Source of the DNA: Aestuariivita sp.
GTDB lineage: Bacteria > Pseudomonadota > Alphaproteobacteria > Rhodobacterales > Rhodobacteraceae
DNA length: 48,648 bases
Reading direction: 5' to 3'
NCBI RefSeq assembly: GCF_021404545.1
Contig: NZ_JAAWWD010000067.1
Location: 1-48,648 of the forward strand
The stretch's first letter is position 1, and each line of letters opens with the position of its first letter. The position numbers were made by a program, and so were the translations under genes. Below the pieces are notes generated by a model. It saw only the letters and a list, made by a program, of their open reading frames with translations, made no database searches and was not told the origin of the DNA. Below are positions 20,994-31,038 of the stretch, piece after piece.

Positions 20994-21383
20994 ATGCCGA
21001 CACAGTATTTTATCCTTGGTCTGACCACGGCTGCGCTGCTGGCGGCCCTGCCGGCAACGGCCGACAACCGGTCCCGGGTCGAGGCATTTCCACTGCCAAA
21101 CGGCACATTCGAGGTGGTCGCCCAGTTCAGCGAGGATGCGCTTTACTGGTGCGGGGCAAGCGTCGCTGCACAAGGGCTCGCGGGATCGACCCAGCGGATC
21201 TATGTCCTCCAGGGTCCCGGACCCAGCAGTGCCGCTCCGGGAAAACGCGCGGTCGTTTTTGGCCTGACACCGCCTGCGGGTGCCGGCGCTCCGAGCTTTT
21301 CCAACTCCGTCGAGGTGGTCGGCAACTCCCTGACCCTGGTCCAGGCGCGGCAAACCTGCAACGAGCGTTCGGCCAGCGGGTAG
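20994..21383 (+). CDS. Small secreted protein, unknown
   Basis: A 129-residue protein with a clear signal peptide (residues 1-23, ending PATA). The mature part is beta-rich, with two cysteines (in LYWCGAS and RQTCNER) that could form one disulfide. GGGAGGAAAG before the ATG is a strong ribosome binding site. I do not recognise the family well; similar small periplasmic proteins of unknown role are common in Rhodobacterales. It may act in the periplasm or be exported. Confidence 0.7.
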   Translation: MPTQYFILGLTTAALLAALPATADNRSRVEAFPLPNGTFEVVAQFSEDALYWCGASVAAQGLAGSTQRIYVLQGPGPSSAAPGKRAVVFGLTPPAGAGAPSFSNSVEVVGNSLTLVQARQTCNERSASG

Positions 21384-21424
21384 CACGCGGCCCTGTCGGA
21401 TGAGCATCCCCGACCCAAGTCGGC

Positions 21425-21492
21425 GCAGAGCCCCTGCTTCTTCTGGCCAGAAATATTCCCGGGGGAGGCCGCAGGCCGGGGGCAGAGCCCCC
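21425..21492. repeat. Intergenic repeat, copy A
   Basis: This lies between the ends of the secreted protein and der. It contains a 12-base palindrome TTCTGGCCAGAA (21441-21452), a GGCC hairpin, and GGGGGC-AGA-GCCCCC (21478-21492). The 10-base GCAGAGCCCC occurs at both ends (21425-21434 and 21482-21491). On the minus strand it reads AATATTTCTGGCCAGAAGAAG, which is related to the copies near 36.4 and 40.16 kb. It probably ends transcripts from both directions. Confidence 0.65.
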
Positions 21493-21522
21493 AGCACCGC
21501 ATGACCCGCGCGACACGACCCG

Positions 21523-22971
21523 TCAGCCAGACCGCTTCAGGTGCTTTTTGAGTTTCGACGGTTGCGCCTTCTTGCGGCCCTTATAGGGGTTCTTTTCCCC
21601 TTGGCCGCGCATATGCAGCCGGATCGGCGTGCCCGGCATGTCGAAATCCAGGCGCAGCCCGTTGACCAGATACCGCGTATAGCTTTCGGGCATCTTGTCG
21701 GGATGCGAACACATCACCACGAACCCCGGCGGCCGCGTTTTTGCCTGGGTCATGTAGCGCAGTTTGATCCGCTTGCCTTGCGGCGCGGGCGGCGGATGCG
21801 CCTCCAGCATGCCTGTCAGCCAGCGGTTCAGCGCGGCGGTGGGCACCCGGCGGTTCCAGATCTCATAGGCGCGCAGGATCGCGGCAAGAAGTCGATCGAG
21901 CCCCTTACCCGTCTTGGCTGAAACCGTCACCAAAGGCGCGCCCTTGAGCTGCGGAAGCAGCCTCTCAAACGCCTCCCGCAGATCCCTCAGCTTTTCCTGT
22001 TTGTGCTCCTCGACATCCCATTTGTTCACCGCGACGACGACCGCACGCCCCTCACGCTCGGCCAGATCCGCAATACGCAGGTCCTGCTGCTCGAACGGGA
22101 TCGCGGCATCGAGCAGCACCACGACAACCTCGGCGAATTTCACCGCGCGCAGCCCGTCCGAGACGCTGAGCTTTTCCAGCTTTTCCTGCACCTTGGCCTT
22201 TTTGCGCATACCGGCCGTGTCGAAGATGCGCATCGGCGTGCCCTGCCAGTCGGTGCGCAGCGAGATCGCATCACGGGTGATCCCGGCCTCGGGCCCGGTC
22301 AGCAGACGGTCTTCGCCGACAATGCGGTTGATGAGGGTGGATTTGCCCGCATTGGGGCGGCCCACGACCGCGACCTGCAAGGGTCTGGCGGCGGTCGGCT
22401 GACGGGCGACCTCCCCGTCCTCTTCGTCGATGCTCACATCGGTTTCAGGCGCCTCCGCCTCGGTGCGCTCGGCAAAGGCATCGGCCAGGGGCTGAAGCAT
22501 CGCATAAAGATCGTTGAGGCCTTCGCCATGTTCGGCAGACATCCGAATGGGCTCGCCCAGGCCCAGCGCATAGGCCTCGATCACGCCCGCATCGGCGGCT
22601 GAGCCTTCGCCCTTGTTGGCTGCCAGGATCACATGGGCCGAGCGTTTGCGCAGGATATCGGCAAAAATCTGATCGGTGGGGGTGACCCCGACGCGGGCGT
22701 CGATCATGAAAAGGCAGATATCGGCCATATCGACCGCGCGCTCGGTCAGGCGGCGCATCCTGCCCTGAAGGCTGTCATCGGTGACCTCTTCCAAACCGGC
22801 GGTGTCGATCACGGTGAATATCAGATCGCCCAGACGGGCCGCGCCCTCGCGCAAGTCACGCGTCACGCCCGGCTGGTCGTCGACCAGCGCCAGCCGTTTG
22901 CCGACAAGACGGTTAAAGAGCGTGGACTTGCCCACATTCGGGCGGCCCACGATGGCGAGGGTAAAGCTCAT
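21523..22971 (-). CDS. der: Ribosome-associated double GTPase Der (EngA)
   Basis: A 482-residue protein with two tandem GTPase domains and a C-terminal KH-like domain. The first P-loop is GRPNVGKST (residues 9-17) and the second GRPNAGKST lies near residue 205. G3 motifs DTAGLEE and DTAGMRKK and G4 motifs (NKGE and NKWD) are visible. The first G4 is NKGE rather than NKxD, which occurs in some alphaproteobacterial Der proteins (from memory). It helps 50S subunit maturation. It lies downstream of bamB, with 49 bases between, as in many proteobacteria. A basic tail ends the protein. Confidence 0.96.
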   Translation of the reverse strand: MSFTLAIVGRPNVGKSTLFNRLVGKRLALVDDQPGVTRDLREGAARLGDLIFTVIDTAGLEEVTDDSLQGRMRRLTERAVDMADICLFMIDARVGVTPTDQIFADILRKRSAHVILAANKGEGSAADAGVIEAYALGLGEPIRMSAEHGEGLNDLYAMLQPLADAFAERTEAEAPETDVSIDEEDGEVARQPTAARPLQVAVVGRPNAGKSTLINRIVGEDRLLTGPEAGITRDAISLRTDWQGTPMRIFDTAGMRKKAKVQEKLEKLSVSDGLRAVKFAEVVVVLLDAAIPFEQQDLRIADLAEREGRAVVVAVNKWDVEEHKQEKLRDLREAFERLLPQLKGAPLVTVSAKTGKGLDRLLAAILRAYEIWNRRVPTAALNRWLTGMLEAHPPPAPQGKRIKLRYMTQAKTRPPGFVVMCSHPDKMPESYTRYLVNGLRLDFDMPGTPIRLHMRGQGEKNPYKGRKKAQPSKLKKHLKRSG

Positions 22972-23020
22972 GAGTATCAGGCCCCAAAGGATCAGACGCG
23001 CGGTTTAGCGCATCCGCTCC

Positions 23021-24364
23021 TTAACGGAAAGCGTGGAGTTGGCCGCGCGTCGACACCACATAGAGCGTCCCGCCCGCGATCACCGGACCGGTGGTGGCCC
23101 CGCCGGGGATCTCGACGGTCGAGAGCAAGCTGCCATTCTCGGGCGAGAAGGCCCGCATCACCCCGTCATTCGAGGTTACAATCAGGCGGCCTCCGGCCAG
23201 CACGGGACCGTGATTTGCAACGATCTCATCGCGCCGACGGGGCCGGTCGCGCACATACCCCGGCAGTTCGGATGTCCAGATGATCTGCCCTGTGCTTGCA
23301 TCAAGGCGGATCAGCTCGTTGCGGTCAGTGATGGCAAAAACGCTGTCACCCGCTGGCCAGACAGGGCTCAGCGCGCCTTCGCGCGCAGTCCAGATGCGTT
23401 CGCCATTGCCTGCGTCGAACGCGACAAGCCGTCCGGAATGATTGCCGGCGTAGATCGTGTCGCCGACCGCGACCGGGGCGCCGGTGATGTCCGAATAGCG
23501 GGCCGTCACAACACCCATGCGCTGCCCCGCGACCGAGGCCGCCCAGCGCCGCAGCCCGCCCTTGGGAAAGGTCGCGATCAATTCGCCCGACCCAAAGGCA
23601 AAGACCATCAGGCCACCGACCAAGACCGGAGCCGGAGCGCCAAGCACATTGGCGACGGACGGGGTCGCCGTAACGCGCCAGACGACACGGCCATCATCGG
23701 TATCGATCGCCCAGCCAGTGTCGTCACCGGCCACCAGATAGAGCGTGTCGCCCAGAACCAGCGGGCTGCCGGAGCCTGTGGCATCCAGCTGCTGGCGCCA
23801 GCGCACCGTGCCGGTCGCGGCATCCAGTGCGCTGACCTCGCCAAATCCCAAGGACACATATAGCGTGCCATTGTCATAGGCCAGGCCGCCACCGGTGGCG
23901 TCCTCCTCGCGGTCGCGCGCCGGACGCACGTCTCGCGACCAGATCACGTCCCCCGCGGGGCTGACGGCACTCACCTGTGCCTTGGCATCCAGCGTATAGA
24001 TGCGTCCTCCGCCGACCACCGGATCGGCGGTGATACGCTGTTTGCGGCTGTCTCCCGCTCCGATATTGGCGCTCCACGCCAGTTGCGGGGTGGCGCTCAG
24101 CGCGGGATGCGCGACACGGTTGGCGGCACTGCCATGGCTTTGTGCCCACTCGGCGTTGACTGCCGCTGCGGGCAAACGGATGGCACGGGATCCTTCGGGG
24201 TCGGCCAGCGGCGCGAGAGACGCGGCCAGCTGTACCTCGGGTGGGCGGATATCCTCACGCTCCCCCGGCAGGACAAAATCGTCCTCCGCACAGGCGGCCA
24301 GAGCTGTGATCAAACCGGCGGCCATGAAGAACCGCGTGCGCGCTGTGCAAAGAAGTGAACTCAT
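23021..24364 (-). CDS. bamB: BamB-like outer-membrane assembly lipoprotein (PQQ repeat propeller)
   Basis: A 447-residue lipoprotein with a signal ending LAAC (Cys25), so it is likely attached to a membrane facing the periplasm. The rest is a beta-propeller made of PQQ-like repeats, each with a pattern such as GRIYTLDAKAQVSAV or GTLYVSLGFGEVSALDAATG. BamB supports the BAM complex that folds outer-membrane proteins. The order yfgM-bamB-der supports the name. The start could also be the internal ATG 24325 (MAAGLITALAAC), which would give a more typical short signal. Confidence 0.85.
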   Translation of the reverse strand: MSSLLCTARTRFFMAAGLITALAACAEDDFVLPGEREDIRPPEVQLAASLAPLADPEGSRAIRLPAAAVNAEWAQSHGSAANRVAHPALSATPQLAWSANIGAGDSRKQRITADPVVGGGRIYTLDAKAQVSAVSPAGDVIWSRDVRPARDREEDATGGGLAYDNGTLYVSLGFGEVSALDAATGTVRWRQQLDATGSGSPLVLGDTLYLVAGDDTGWAIDTDDGRVVWRVTATPSVANVLGAPAPVLVGGLMVFAFGSGELIATFPKGGLRRWAASVAGQRMGVVTARYSDITGAPVAVGDTIYAGNHSGRLVAFDAGNGERIWTAREGALSPVWPAGDSVFAITDRNELIRLDASTGQIIWTSELPGYVRDRPRRRDEIVANHGPVLAGGRLIVTSNDGVMRAFSPENGSLLSTVEIPGGATTGPVIAGGTLYVVSTRGQLHAFR

Positions 24365-24441
24365 CTGGTTGGCCTGTCCTGTCCCGTCCGTCTTACCCTG
24401 TTCCGGTCCTGTTCAACCGCCCTGCCCGGTTGTCTCCGGGG

Positions 24442-25113
24442 TCAGCCCTGCGAGCCGGGTGCCGCCTCCGGCGAACCGCCCAGCGCCACAATCGCCTGCC
24501 GGGCGCGCTGTTGCAAGTCCGTGCTGACCTCGGCATCCAAGACAATCGCCTCCAGGCGCGAGATCGCGGCCTCCGTTGCGCCCTCTTCGATCTCGATCAG
24601 GGCAAGCTGTTCCTCGGCCAAAAGCCGCAGCGGCGCGCCGGGCCGGGCCAATGCCTCGAATGATAGGCGTCGCTCTTCGATGCTGATCGCATCGGCCTGC
24701 AAGGTCAGGGATTTGAACGACGCGATTTGCCGATAAATGTCCGCCACATCTCCATTCGTCGAGATCCGGTCCAGCGTGGCAAGGGCCGCCTCGGTCCGGC
24801 CCGTCTCGGCCTGTTCGGCCGCCAGCAGGAAATCGCGCACCGCCTGACCACCCGGACTCTGCGGAGACAACGCCTCCAGCGCGCCCACGCGGGATGCGGC
24901 ATCCGGCTCTTCCAGCGCGGCGGTCAGCGCGTCCCCCAGCGCCTGCGCCTCGCCCTGGGCCTGGACCTGGCGCCATTCGTTGAACGCGGTGCCGCCCACG
25001 ATGGCCAGGATCACCAGAACCGCGATCCAGCCATAGCGGCGCAGATAACGATAAAGCCGATCACGACGGACCTCTTCGGTGACTTCGTCGATAAAGCTGT
25101 CGGTATCGCTCAT
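24442..25113 (-). CDS. YfgM-like TPR membrane protein
   Basis: A 223-residue protein with a short cytoplasmic start, one membrane helix (about residues 29-45, WIAVLVILAIVGG) and a periplasmic part of Ala/Glu-rich helices that fit tetratricopeptide-like repeats. This is the form of YfgM, a partner of PpiD at the Sec translocon. Its place just before bamB and der is the same as in many proteobacteria. The C-terminus is low in complexity. Assignment rests on layout and topology more than on motifs. Confidence 0.75.
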   Translation of the reverse strand: MSDTDSFIDEVTEEVRRDRLYRYLRRYGWIAVLVILAIVGGTAFNEWRQVQAQGEAQALGDALTAALEEPDAASRVGALEALSPQSPGGQAVRDFLLAAEQAETGRTEAALATLDRISTNGDVADIYRQIASFKSLTLQADAISIEERRLSFEALARPGAPLRLLAEEQLALIEIEEGATEAAISRLEAIVLDAEVSTDLQQRARQAIVALGGSPEAAPGSQG

Positions 25114-25267
25114 GTCGGCCCATCCATGATTTACTGATCCACCGTCCGGTCGGCGGCGTATCCAGTGATGACGTTGCGCTCCTCTTACCGCGCGATGCAG
25201 AGCAAGCCAAGAGCCGCCGAACCGGCCGCGCCGATGCAGTTGCGCGACCCGGCGAAAAAAATTAATC

Positions 25268-25283
25268 TGAACTGGTTAGTTTA
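25268..25283. promoter_or_regulatory. TetR-type palindrome before the RND operon
   Basis: TGAACTGGTTAGTTTA is an imperfect palindrome with half sites TRAACT and AGTTYA. A TATATT sequence about 15 bases after it could be a -10 box. TetR-family repressors of RND pumps often bind such sites. No TetR gene is next to it in this window. Confidence 0.5.
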
Positions 25284-25371
25284 GTCTGGACGAACCATAT
25301 ATTGAGGCGCATACCCATCGCGCGGTACCCGCGGAAAACGGATAGAGCACCACGCAGGAAAGACGATATAG

Positions 25372-26658
25372 ATGCGAGTTATTCCGGTCCTGATCGCTAT
25401 TTTGGTCACAGCGGCCCTTTATATCGCGGTATTTCAACGCGAAGCACTGGTGGCGTTTGCCTTGGGCGACGCCGCTGCACAGCAACCCCAGACCGAGGAG
25501 GACGCGGGCGGGGATATCGCTGAGAATGCCCAAGCCATAGCCCCTTCGATCAGCGTCGTTGCGCTGCGGTCACAAGCCCAGGAAGTCGACAGCGCCGTGA
25601 TTCTGCGCGGCCAGACCGAGGCGCATCGCCAGGTCGACGTGCGCGCCGAAACCTCGGCCACCGTGATATCCGAGCCGCTGCGCAAGGGGCATTTCGTCGA
25701 AGCCGGAGAGCTGTTGTGCCATCTCGATCCCGGCACCCGCGAAGCAAGCCTTTCCGAGGCCCGCGCCCAACTGGAGGAGGCGCGCGCGCGCCTGCCCGAG
25801 GCCGAGGCCGGCACGTCGGAGGCCAATGCACGTCTGCAAGAGGCGCTGGCCCGGCTGGACGAAGCGGAAATCAACGACAATGCAGCCTCCAGGCTCAGCG
25901 AGGGCGGGTTTGCGTCAGATACCAGGGTCGCCACGACACGCGCCGGTGTCCGCGCGGCCGAGGCCGGGGTCGAGGCCGCGCGGGCCGGACTGGAATCGGC
26001 GCGCACGGCCATTCAATCGGCCAAATCCGGCGTGCAATCGGCCGAAGCCGCCGTGGCCACCGCCGAAACCGAGATTGACCGGCTGGAGATTACCGCCCCG
26101 TTCGCAGGGCTTCTTGAGAGCGACACCGCGGAGTTGGGCAGCCTGATGCAGCCCGGCGGGCTCTGCGCCACGGTGATCCAGCTCGATCCGATCAAGCTGG
26201 TCGGGTTCGTGCCCGAAACCGAGGTTGACCGCGTCGAGGTCGGCGCGCTGGCTGGCGCGCGCCTGGTGTCGGGCCGCGAGGTCCAGGGCCGTGTCACATT
26301 TCTGAGCCGGTCTGCCGATCCGACCACACGCACCTTCCGCACCGAGATCCAGGTGGCCAACCCGGATTTCTCGATCCGGGACGGCCAGACCGCGGAAATC
26401 CTGATCGCCGCTGACGGTCTGATGGCCCATAAGGTGCCGCAATCGGCCCTGACACTGAATTCCGAAGGAAAGCTGGGTCTGCGGACGGTGAGCGGCGACG
26501 ATCTGGTCGAGTTCGTGCCGATCACCCTGCTGCGCGACACGATTGACGGCGTCTGGGTCACCGGTCTGCCCGATCAGGCGGATGTGATCGTGGTCGGCCA
26601 GGACTTTGTCACCGCAGGCGTGCGGGTCAAGGCCAGTTTTGGGGAGGTCACGCCATGA
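25372..26658 (+). CDS. RND efflux periplasmic adaptor (membrane fusion protein)
   Basis: A 428-residue HlyD-like adaptor that links an RND pump to an outer-membrane channel. An N-terminal helix (residues 3-21) anchors it. The lipoyl half-motif is seen near residues 103-130 (GHFVEAGELLCHLDPG), followed by a long Ala/Glu/Arg-rich coiled coil (about 120-235) and the second half (ITAPFAGLLE). The beta-barrel part (FVPETEVDRVEVG) follows. Its stop overlaps the permease start in an ATGA junction. Substrate is unknown. Confidence 0.93.
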   Translation: MRVIPVLIAILVTAALYIAVFQREALVAFALGDAAAQQPQTEEDAGGDIAENAQAIAPSISVVALRSQAQEVDSAVILRGQTEAHRQVDVRAETSATVISEPLRKGHFVEAGELLCHLDPGTREASLSEARAQLEEARARLPEAEAGTSEANARLQEALARLDEAEINDNAASRLSEGGFASDTRVATTRAGVRAAEAGVEAARAGLESARTAIQSAKSGVQSAEAAVATAETEIDRLEITAPFAGLLESDTAELGSLMQPGGLCATVIQLDPIKLVGFVPETEVDRVEVGALAGARLVSGREVQGRVTFLSRSADPTTRTFRTEIQVANPDFSIRDGQTAEILIAADGLMAHKVPQSALTLNSEGKLGLRTVSGDDLVEFVPITLLRDTIDGVWVTGLPDQADVIVVGQDFVTAGVRVKASFGEVTP

Positions 26659-29600
26659 CCGGTGTCGTTTCATGGGCCGCGGCCCGGGCACGGATGATCC
26701 TGGCCTTCATCGCGCTGTCGCTTCTGGTGGGGGGGTATGCCTATGTCAACCTGCCCAAGGAAGGTGAGCCGGATATCGAGATCCCCGCGCTCTTTGTATC
26801 CGTTCAGTTCCCCGGCATCTCGGCCGAAGACAGTGAAAGCCTGCTGGTCAAGCCGATGGAGACCGAACTGGCCGATCTGGACGGGCTGAAGGAGATGACG
26901 GGCACGGCGGCCGAAAACTATGCCGGCGTGGCGCTGGAATTCGAGTTCGGCTGGGACAAGACCGCGATCATGGCGGATGTGCGCGATGCGATGAACGCGG
27001 CACAAGCCGATTTTCCCGATGGCGCCGAGCAATACTCGATCACCGAGATCAATTTTTCCGAGTTTCCGATCATCATCGTCAACCTGACGGGCGCCGTTCC
27101 CGAACGCACAATGGCGCGCATCGCCAAGGATTTGCAGGACGATCTGGAAGCCATGGACGCGGTGCTCGAGGCCGGTCTGGCAGGCAATCGCGACGAAATG
27201 CTGGAGGTGATCATCGATCCCTTGCGGCTGGAAAGCTACAACGTCACCGCAGATGAGCTGATCAATGTGGTGCAGAACAACAACCTGCTCGTCGCCGCAG
27301 GTGAGGTTGAAACCCAGCAGGGCACTTTCGCGGTCAAGATCCCGTCCTCGTTTGACGAGCCGCGCGATGTCTATGACCTGCCGGTCAAGACCAATGGCGA
27401 CCGTGTCGTCACGCTGGGCGATCTGGCCGAGATCAACTTTACCTTTGAAGACCGTGCGGGCACCGCGCGGTTCAACGGCGAGAACACCGTCGCCCTCCAG
27501 GTGGTCAAGCGCAAGGGGTATAACCTGATCGACACCGCCGATCTGGTCAAGGAGCGGATTGCCGTGGCCGAGCTGGGCTGGCCCGAGGAATTGCAGGCCG
27601 CCGTCACCGTCGGTACATCGAATGACCAAAGCCGTATCGTGGGCTCGATGGTCAGCCAGCTTGAGGGGTCGGTTCTGACCGCTGTGGCGCTGGTGATGAT
27701 TGTGGTGCTGGCGGCTCTGGGCAGCCGTGCGGCGCTTTTGGTGGGCTTTGCGATCCCGACTTCGTTCCTTTTGTGTTTTGCGTTCCTTGCGGTGATGGGG
27801 GTGAGTGTTTCCAACATCGTGATGTTCGGTCTGATCCTGGCTGTGGGGATGCTGGTGGATGGCGCGATCGTGGTGGTGGAATATGCCGACAAGCGCATCA
27901 AAGAGGGCTCTGGCCCGATGCATGCCTATGTCGAGGCCGCCCAGCGCATGTTCTGGCCGGTGGTTTCGTCAACCGCGACGACGCTCTGCGCGTTTCTTCC
28001 GATGCTCTTCTGGCCCGGCGTGCCGGGTGAGTTCATGGGCATGTTGCCGGTCACGCTGATTTTCGTTCTGTCGGCCTCGCTGGTGGTCGCGCTGATCTAT
28101 CTGCCGGTGATGGGCGGTGTGTCGGGCCGGATGAGCCGCAGTTTCGGCTTCGCCTCGGACGCGCTCAAGGCGAACACGCCCTGGCTGGTGCGCGCCGCGC
28201 TGGTGCCGGTCGCGCTTTACACGATCTTTCTGGGGGCGATGCAGATCCTGAACGCGCAGTACCTGCTGCCAGCCGGTGTGCCGCTGATCCTGGCCGAGCT
28301 GTTCGGCATCGCGATCTTTCTGATCGGCGCCTTTGCCGGGTCGATCACACTGGATGCGGCACGGATCGAACGCCCGGAAAAACCGGTGCGCGCAGGGCAT
28401 CATCGCACGCCCTTTGGCTGGTTCATCAAGGCGATTGCCGGAAACCCGATCATGCCGCTGGTCACCTTGGCGGTGGTGGGCTTTGGCGTGGTCACGGTCT
28501 TTGGCCTTTACAGCGAGAACAATCGCGGCGTCGAGTTCTTTGTCGAGAACGAGCCCGAGCAGGCCACGATCTATGTGCGCGCCCGCGGCAATGTCTCGCT
28601 TTGGGAAGCCGACGAAATGGTCGGCCAGGTCGAAAGATTGATCATGGAACATCCGGCGGTGATCAATGTCTTTTCCTTTGCCGGGGATGGCGGGTTGAAC
28701 ACCGATGCGTCCGGCGCCTCGATCCCCAGCGATACGGTCGGTCAGGTGCAGTTTGAGATCACCCCCTGGGAAGATCGTCCAACCACCACGGAAACCTGGT
28801 TCTTTGGCCTTTTGGAGCGGGAAGTCGTGGCCTATGCCTTTGACGGCGACCGGGTGATCGAGGAACTGAACGTTGAACTGGCACAATTGCCGGGGTTCGA
28901 GGCCGAGATTCTCGCCCTGGCGAACGGCCCTGCCTCCGGCAAGCCTGTGCATCTACGGCTCAAGGGCGACAGCTGGGAAGACCTCAACGCCGCAGCCGCA
29001 ACGGCGCGCGCGGCATTCGAAGACACCCCCGGCCTGATCAAGATCGAGGACACGACCCCCCTGCCCGGCATCGACTGGCAGATCAATGTCGATGTGGAAA
29101 AGGCCGGGCGCTATGGGGCGGATGTGGCCACCGTGGGCGCGATGGTACAGCTTGTGACGCGCGGCATTCTGCTGGACACCATGCGCGTGGACAGCAGCGA
29201 CGAGGAGATCGAGATCCGTGTCCGCCTGCCTGAGGAAGACCGGGTGCTGTCAACGCTCGATACGCTCAAGGTGCGGACCGAGGACGGGCTGGTGCCGCTG
29301 TCGAACTTCATCACCCGCGAGCCGGTGGCCAAGCTTGCCTCGATCACGCGGGTCGATCAGAAACGCATCTTTGACGTCAAGGCCGATGTGGAGACGGGGT
29401 TGGTCAAGCTGATCGTCGATGGGGACGATCCCGAGACACGGCTTGCCACGGCGCGGCTGGTCGATGACCCCGCGGTCCTGGCGCGCGACAGCAGCCTGAT
29501 CCGCCTGGGCGGCGGTCAGGTCGGCTATCGGCTGACCGGGTTGAGCGACGGGGTCAGCGACAGCGACCTGACCGCCGCGGTGGAGGCGGGCGACCTGCGC

Positions 29601-30428
29601 GCGGTGCCGATCAACGCCAATGAACGGATCGCCGTGCTGACCGAATGGCTGGACACCACACCCCTGCCCGCGACGATCGCATGGGAATGGACCGGCGATC
29701 AGGAAGAACAGGCCGAAAGCCAGGAGTTCCTGATCTATGCCTTCGGCGGCGCATTGGGGCTGATGTTCATCATCCTGCTGACTCAGTTCAACTCGTTCTA
29801 CAACGCGATCCTGGTGCTTTTGGCGGTTGTTCTGTCGACCACGGGCGTTCTGATCGGGATGATGGTGATGCAGCAACCCTTCTCGATCATCATGACGGGG
29901 ACAGGGATCGTGGCCTTGGCCGGGATTGTGGTGAACAACAACATTGTCCTGATCGACACCTATCAGGAGTATTCCCGCTATATGCCCCGGATCGAGGCCA
30001 TCGTGCGCACGGCCGAGGCGCGGATCAGACCGGTTCTGCTGACCACGATCACCACCATGGCGGGACTCGCGCCGATGATGTTCGGGCTGTCGCTCGACTT
30101 CATCAATGGCGGCTATTCGATCAACAGCCCGACCGCGCTCTGGTGGAAACAACTGGCCACTGCCGTGGTGTTCGGCCTGGGCGTTGCGACCGTTCTGACA
30201 TTGGTGGTGACACCGTCCCTGCTGGCGCTGCGGATCTGGATCGTCACCTACCTGACCTGGATCGCGCGCGCGCTGGCACGGCTGTCGCTTGGTCGGTCGA
30301 GCCGTGCAGCTCAGGACTGGGCCCTGCAACGCGCGGCCCGGCGCCTCACCCTTCCTGAGATTATCTGGGAAGACGAGCCTGTGCGCCAACCGGTGGCACC
30401 CGGCGCGCCGCTCAAAGCGGCCGAATAG
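26655..30428 (+). CDS. RND efflux permease, long form
   Basis: A 1257-residue inner-membrane RND transporter driven by protons. Two halves each have a large periplasmic domain and helix bundles. It is about 200 residues longer than AcrB-type pumps. Two extra hydrophobic segments lie near residues 515-570 (starting WLVRAALVPVALY and VPLILAELFG) between the two halves. The helix 4 proton site reads LVDGAIVVVE, with Asp402 followed by Gly where AcrB has two Asp. In the helix 10 position of the AcrB Lys, this protein has Asn1094 (VVNNNIVLID). Similar changes occur in other RND branches, so it need not be inactive. No outer-membrane channel gene follows. Family is certain; substrate unknown. Confidence 0.92.
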   Translation: MTGVVSWAAARARMILAFIALSLLVGGYAYVNLPKEGEPDIEIPALFVSVQFPGISAEDSESLLVKPMETELADLDGLKEMTGTAAENYAGVALEFEFGWDKTAIMADVRDAMNAAQADFPDGAEQYSITEINFSEFPIIIVNLTGAVPERTMARIAKDLQDDLEAMDAVLEAGLAGNRDEMLEVIIDPLRLESYNVTADELINVVQNNNLLVAAGEVETQQGTFAVKIPSSFDEPRDVYDLPVKTNGDRVVTLGDLAEINFTFEDRAGTARFNGENTVALQVVKRKGYNLIDTADLVKERIAVAELGWPEELQAAVTVGTSNDQSRIVGSMVSQLEGSVLTAVALVMIVVLAALGSRAALLVGFAIPTSFLLCFAFLAVMGVSVSNIVMFGLILAVGMLVDGAIVVVEYADKRIKEGSGPMHAYVEAAQRMFWPVVSSTATTLCAFLPMLFWPGVPGEFMGMLPVTLIFVLSASLVVALIYLPVMGGVSGRMSRSFGFASDALKANTPWLVRAALVPVALYTIFLGAMQILNAQYLLPAGVPLILAELFGIAIFLIGAFAGSITLDAARIERPEKPVRAGHHRTPFGWFIKAIAGNPIMPLVTLAVVGFGVVTVFGLYSENNRGVEFFVENEPEQATIYVRARGNVSLWEADEMVGQVERLIMEHPAVINVFSFAGDGGLNTDASGASIPSDTVGQVQFEITPWEDRPTTTETWFFGLLEREVVAYAFDGDRVIEELNVELAQLPGFEAEILALANGPASGKPVHLRLKGDSWEDLNAAAATARAAFEDTPGLIKIEDTTPLPGIDWQINVDVEKAGRYGADVATVGAMVQLVTRGILLDTMRVDSSDEEIEIRVRLPEEDRVLSTLDTLKVRTEDGLVPLSNFITREPVAKLASITRVDQKRIFDVKADVETGLVKLIVDGDDPETRLATARLVDDPAVLARDSSLIRLGGGQVGYRLTGLSDGVSDSDLTAAVEAGDLRAVPINANERIAVLTEWLDTTPLPATIAWEWTGDQEEQAESQEFLIYAFGGALGLMFIILLTQFNSFYNAILVLLAVVLSTTGVLIGMMVMQQPFSIIMTGTGIVALAGIVVNNNIVLIDTYQEYSRYMPRIEAIVRTAEARIRPVLLTTITTMAGLAPMMFGLSLDFINGGYSINSPTALWWKQLATAVVFGLGVATVLTLVVTPSLLALRIWIVTYLTWIARALARLSLGRSSRAAQDWALQRAARRLTLPEIIWEDEPVRQPVAPGAPLKAAE

Positions 30429-30581
30429 CGGCACGCCAAAAGGTGCGGCGACGGGGTTTGCCCCATAGGCTCCGCGGGGTCACCTGAACCGGGAAAACAC
30501 AGGCGTGATTGACGCGTGGTGCCCTTTGGCAAGGCGCCCCGTGAACCATCATGCCCCAGCGCCTTGGCGCATCCCGTCCGA

Positions 30582-30905
30582 TCAGTCGGTAAAGATGTAT
30601 TCGCCCATCTCGCAAAGATCGAGACCATAGTCCTCAACCGACGCGCCATCAGAAAACAGGCCACGAATGTCGTATATGCAAGTGGCCTCGCCATCCGCGA
30701 TCACCACATCGATCTCATAGCCCGGCGCGAGGTAGCCGCCGCGCATCAGGTTCATTTCCCAACTGGTCGACGCAGCGGTTGATACGTTGAACGCGACCAG
30801 ATCGGCGCTGCTGTCGTTGATCAGCAAAAAGTCGAGGTCTTGCGCCAACACAGGCGCATGGGCGGCCAGCACATAGAGGGCTGACACGGCAAGTAAGGCT
30901 TTCAT
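30582..30905 (-). CDS. Small secreted protein, unknown
   Basis: A 107-residue protein with a signal peptide (residues 1 to about 18, ending VLAQ) and a mature part of about 90 residues with two cysteines (EATCIYDIRG and LDLCEMG). The pattern C-Y-D-I-x-x-x-F-x-D-G followed later by Cys recurs in small Rhodobacterales secreted proteins, as I recall, with no established role. ATG 30905 is preferred over 30911 because GGGGGGA lies at a better distance. It converges with the RND operon, 153 bases apart. Confidence 0.7.
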   Translation of the reverse strand: MKALLAVSALYVLAAHAPVLAQDLDFLLINDSSADLVAFNVSTAASTSWEMNLMRGGYLAPGYEIDVVIADGEATCIYDIRGLFSDGASVEDYGLDLCEMGEYIFTD

Positions 30906-31038
30906 GGTCATGTCCCCCCAAAGTCCCATGGGACCGGCCAAGCGGTCCACCCTCACCAAACCCCGGCGCCAGAGGGTGGGTCAAGCGATTTGCGGGATGG
31001 CGGGCGGGGCGAAGGCGCAGCCGAGCGGCGCCCCGTCA

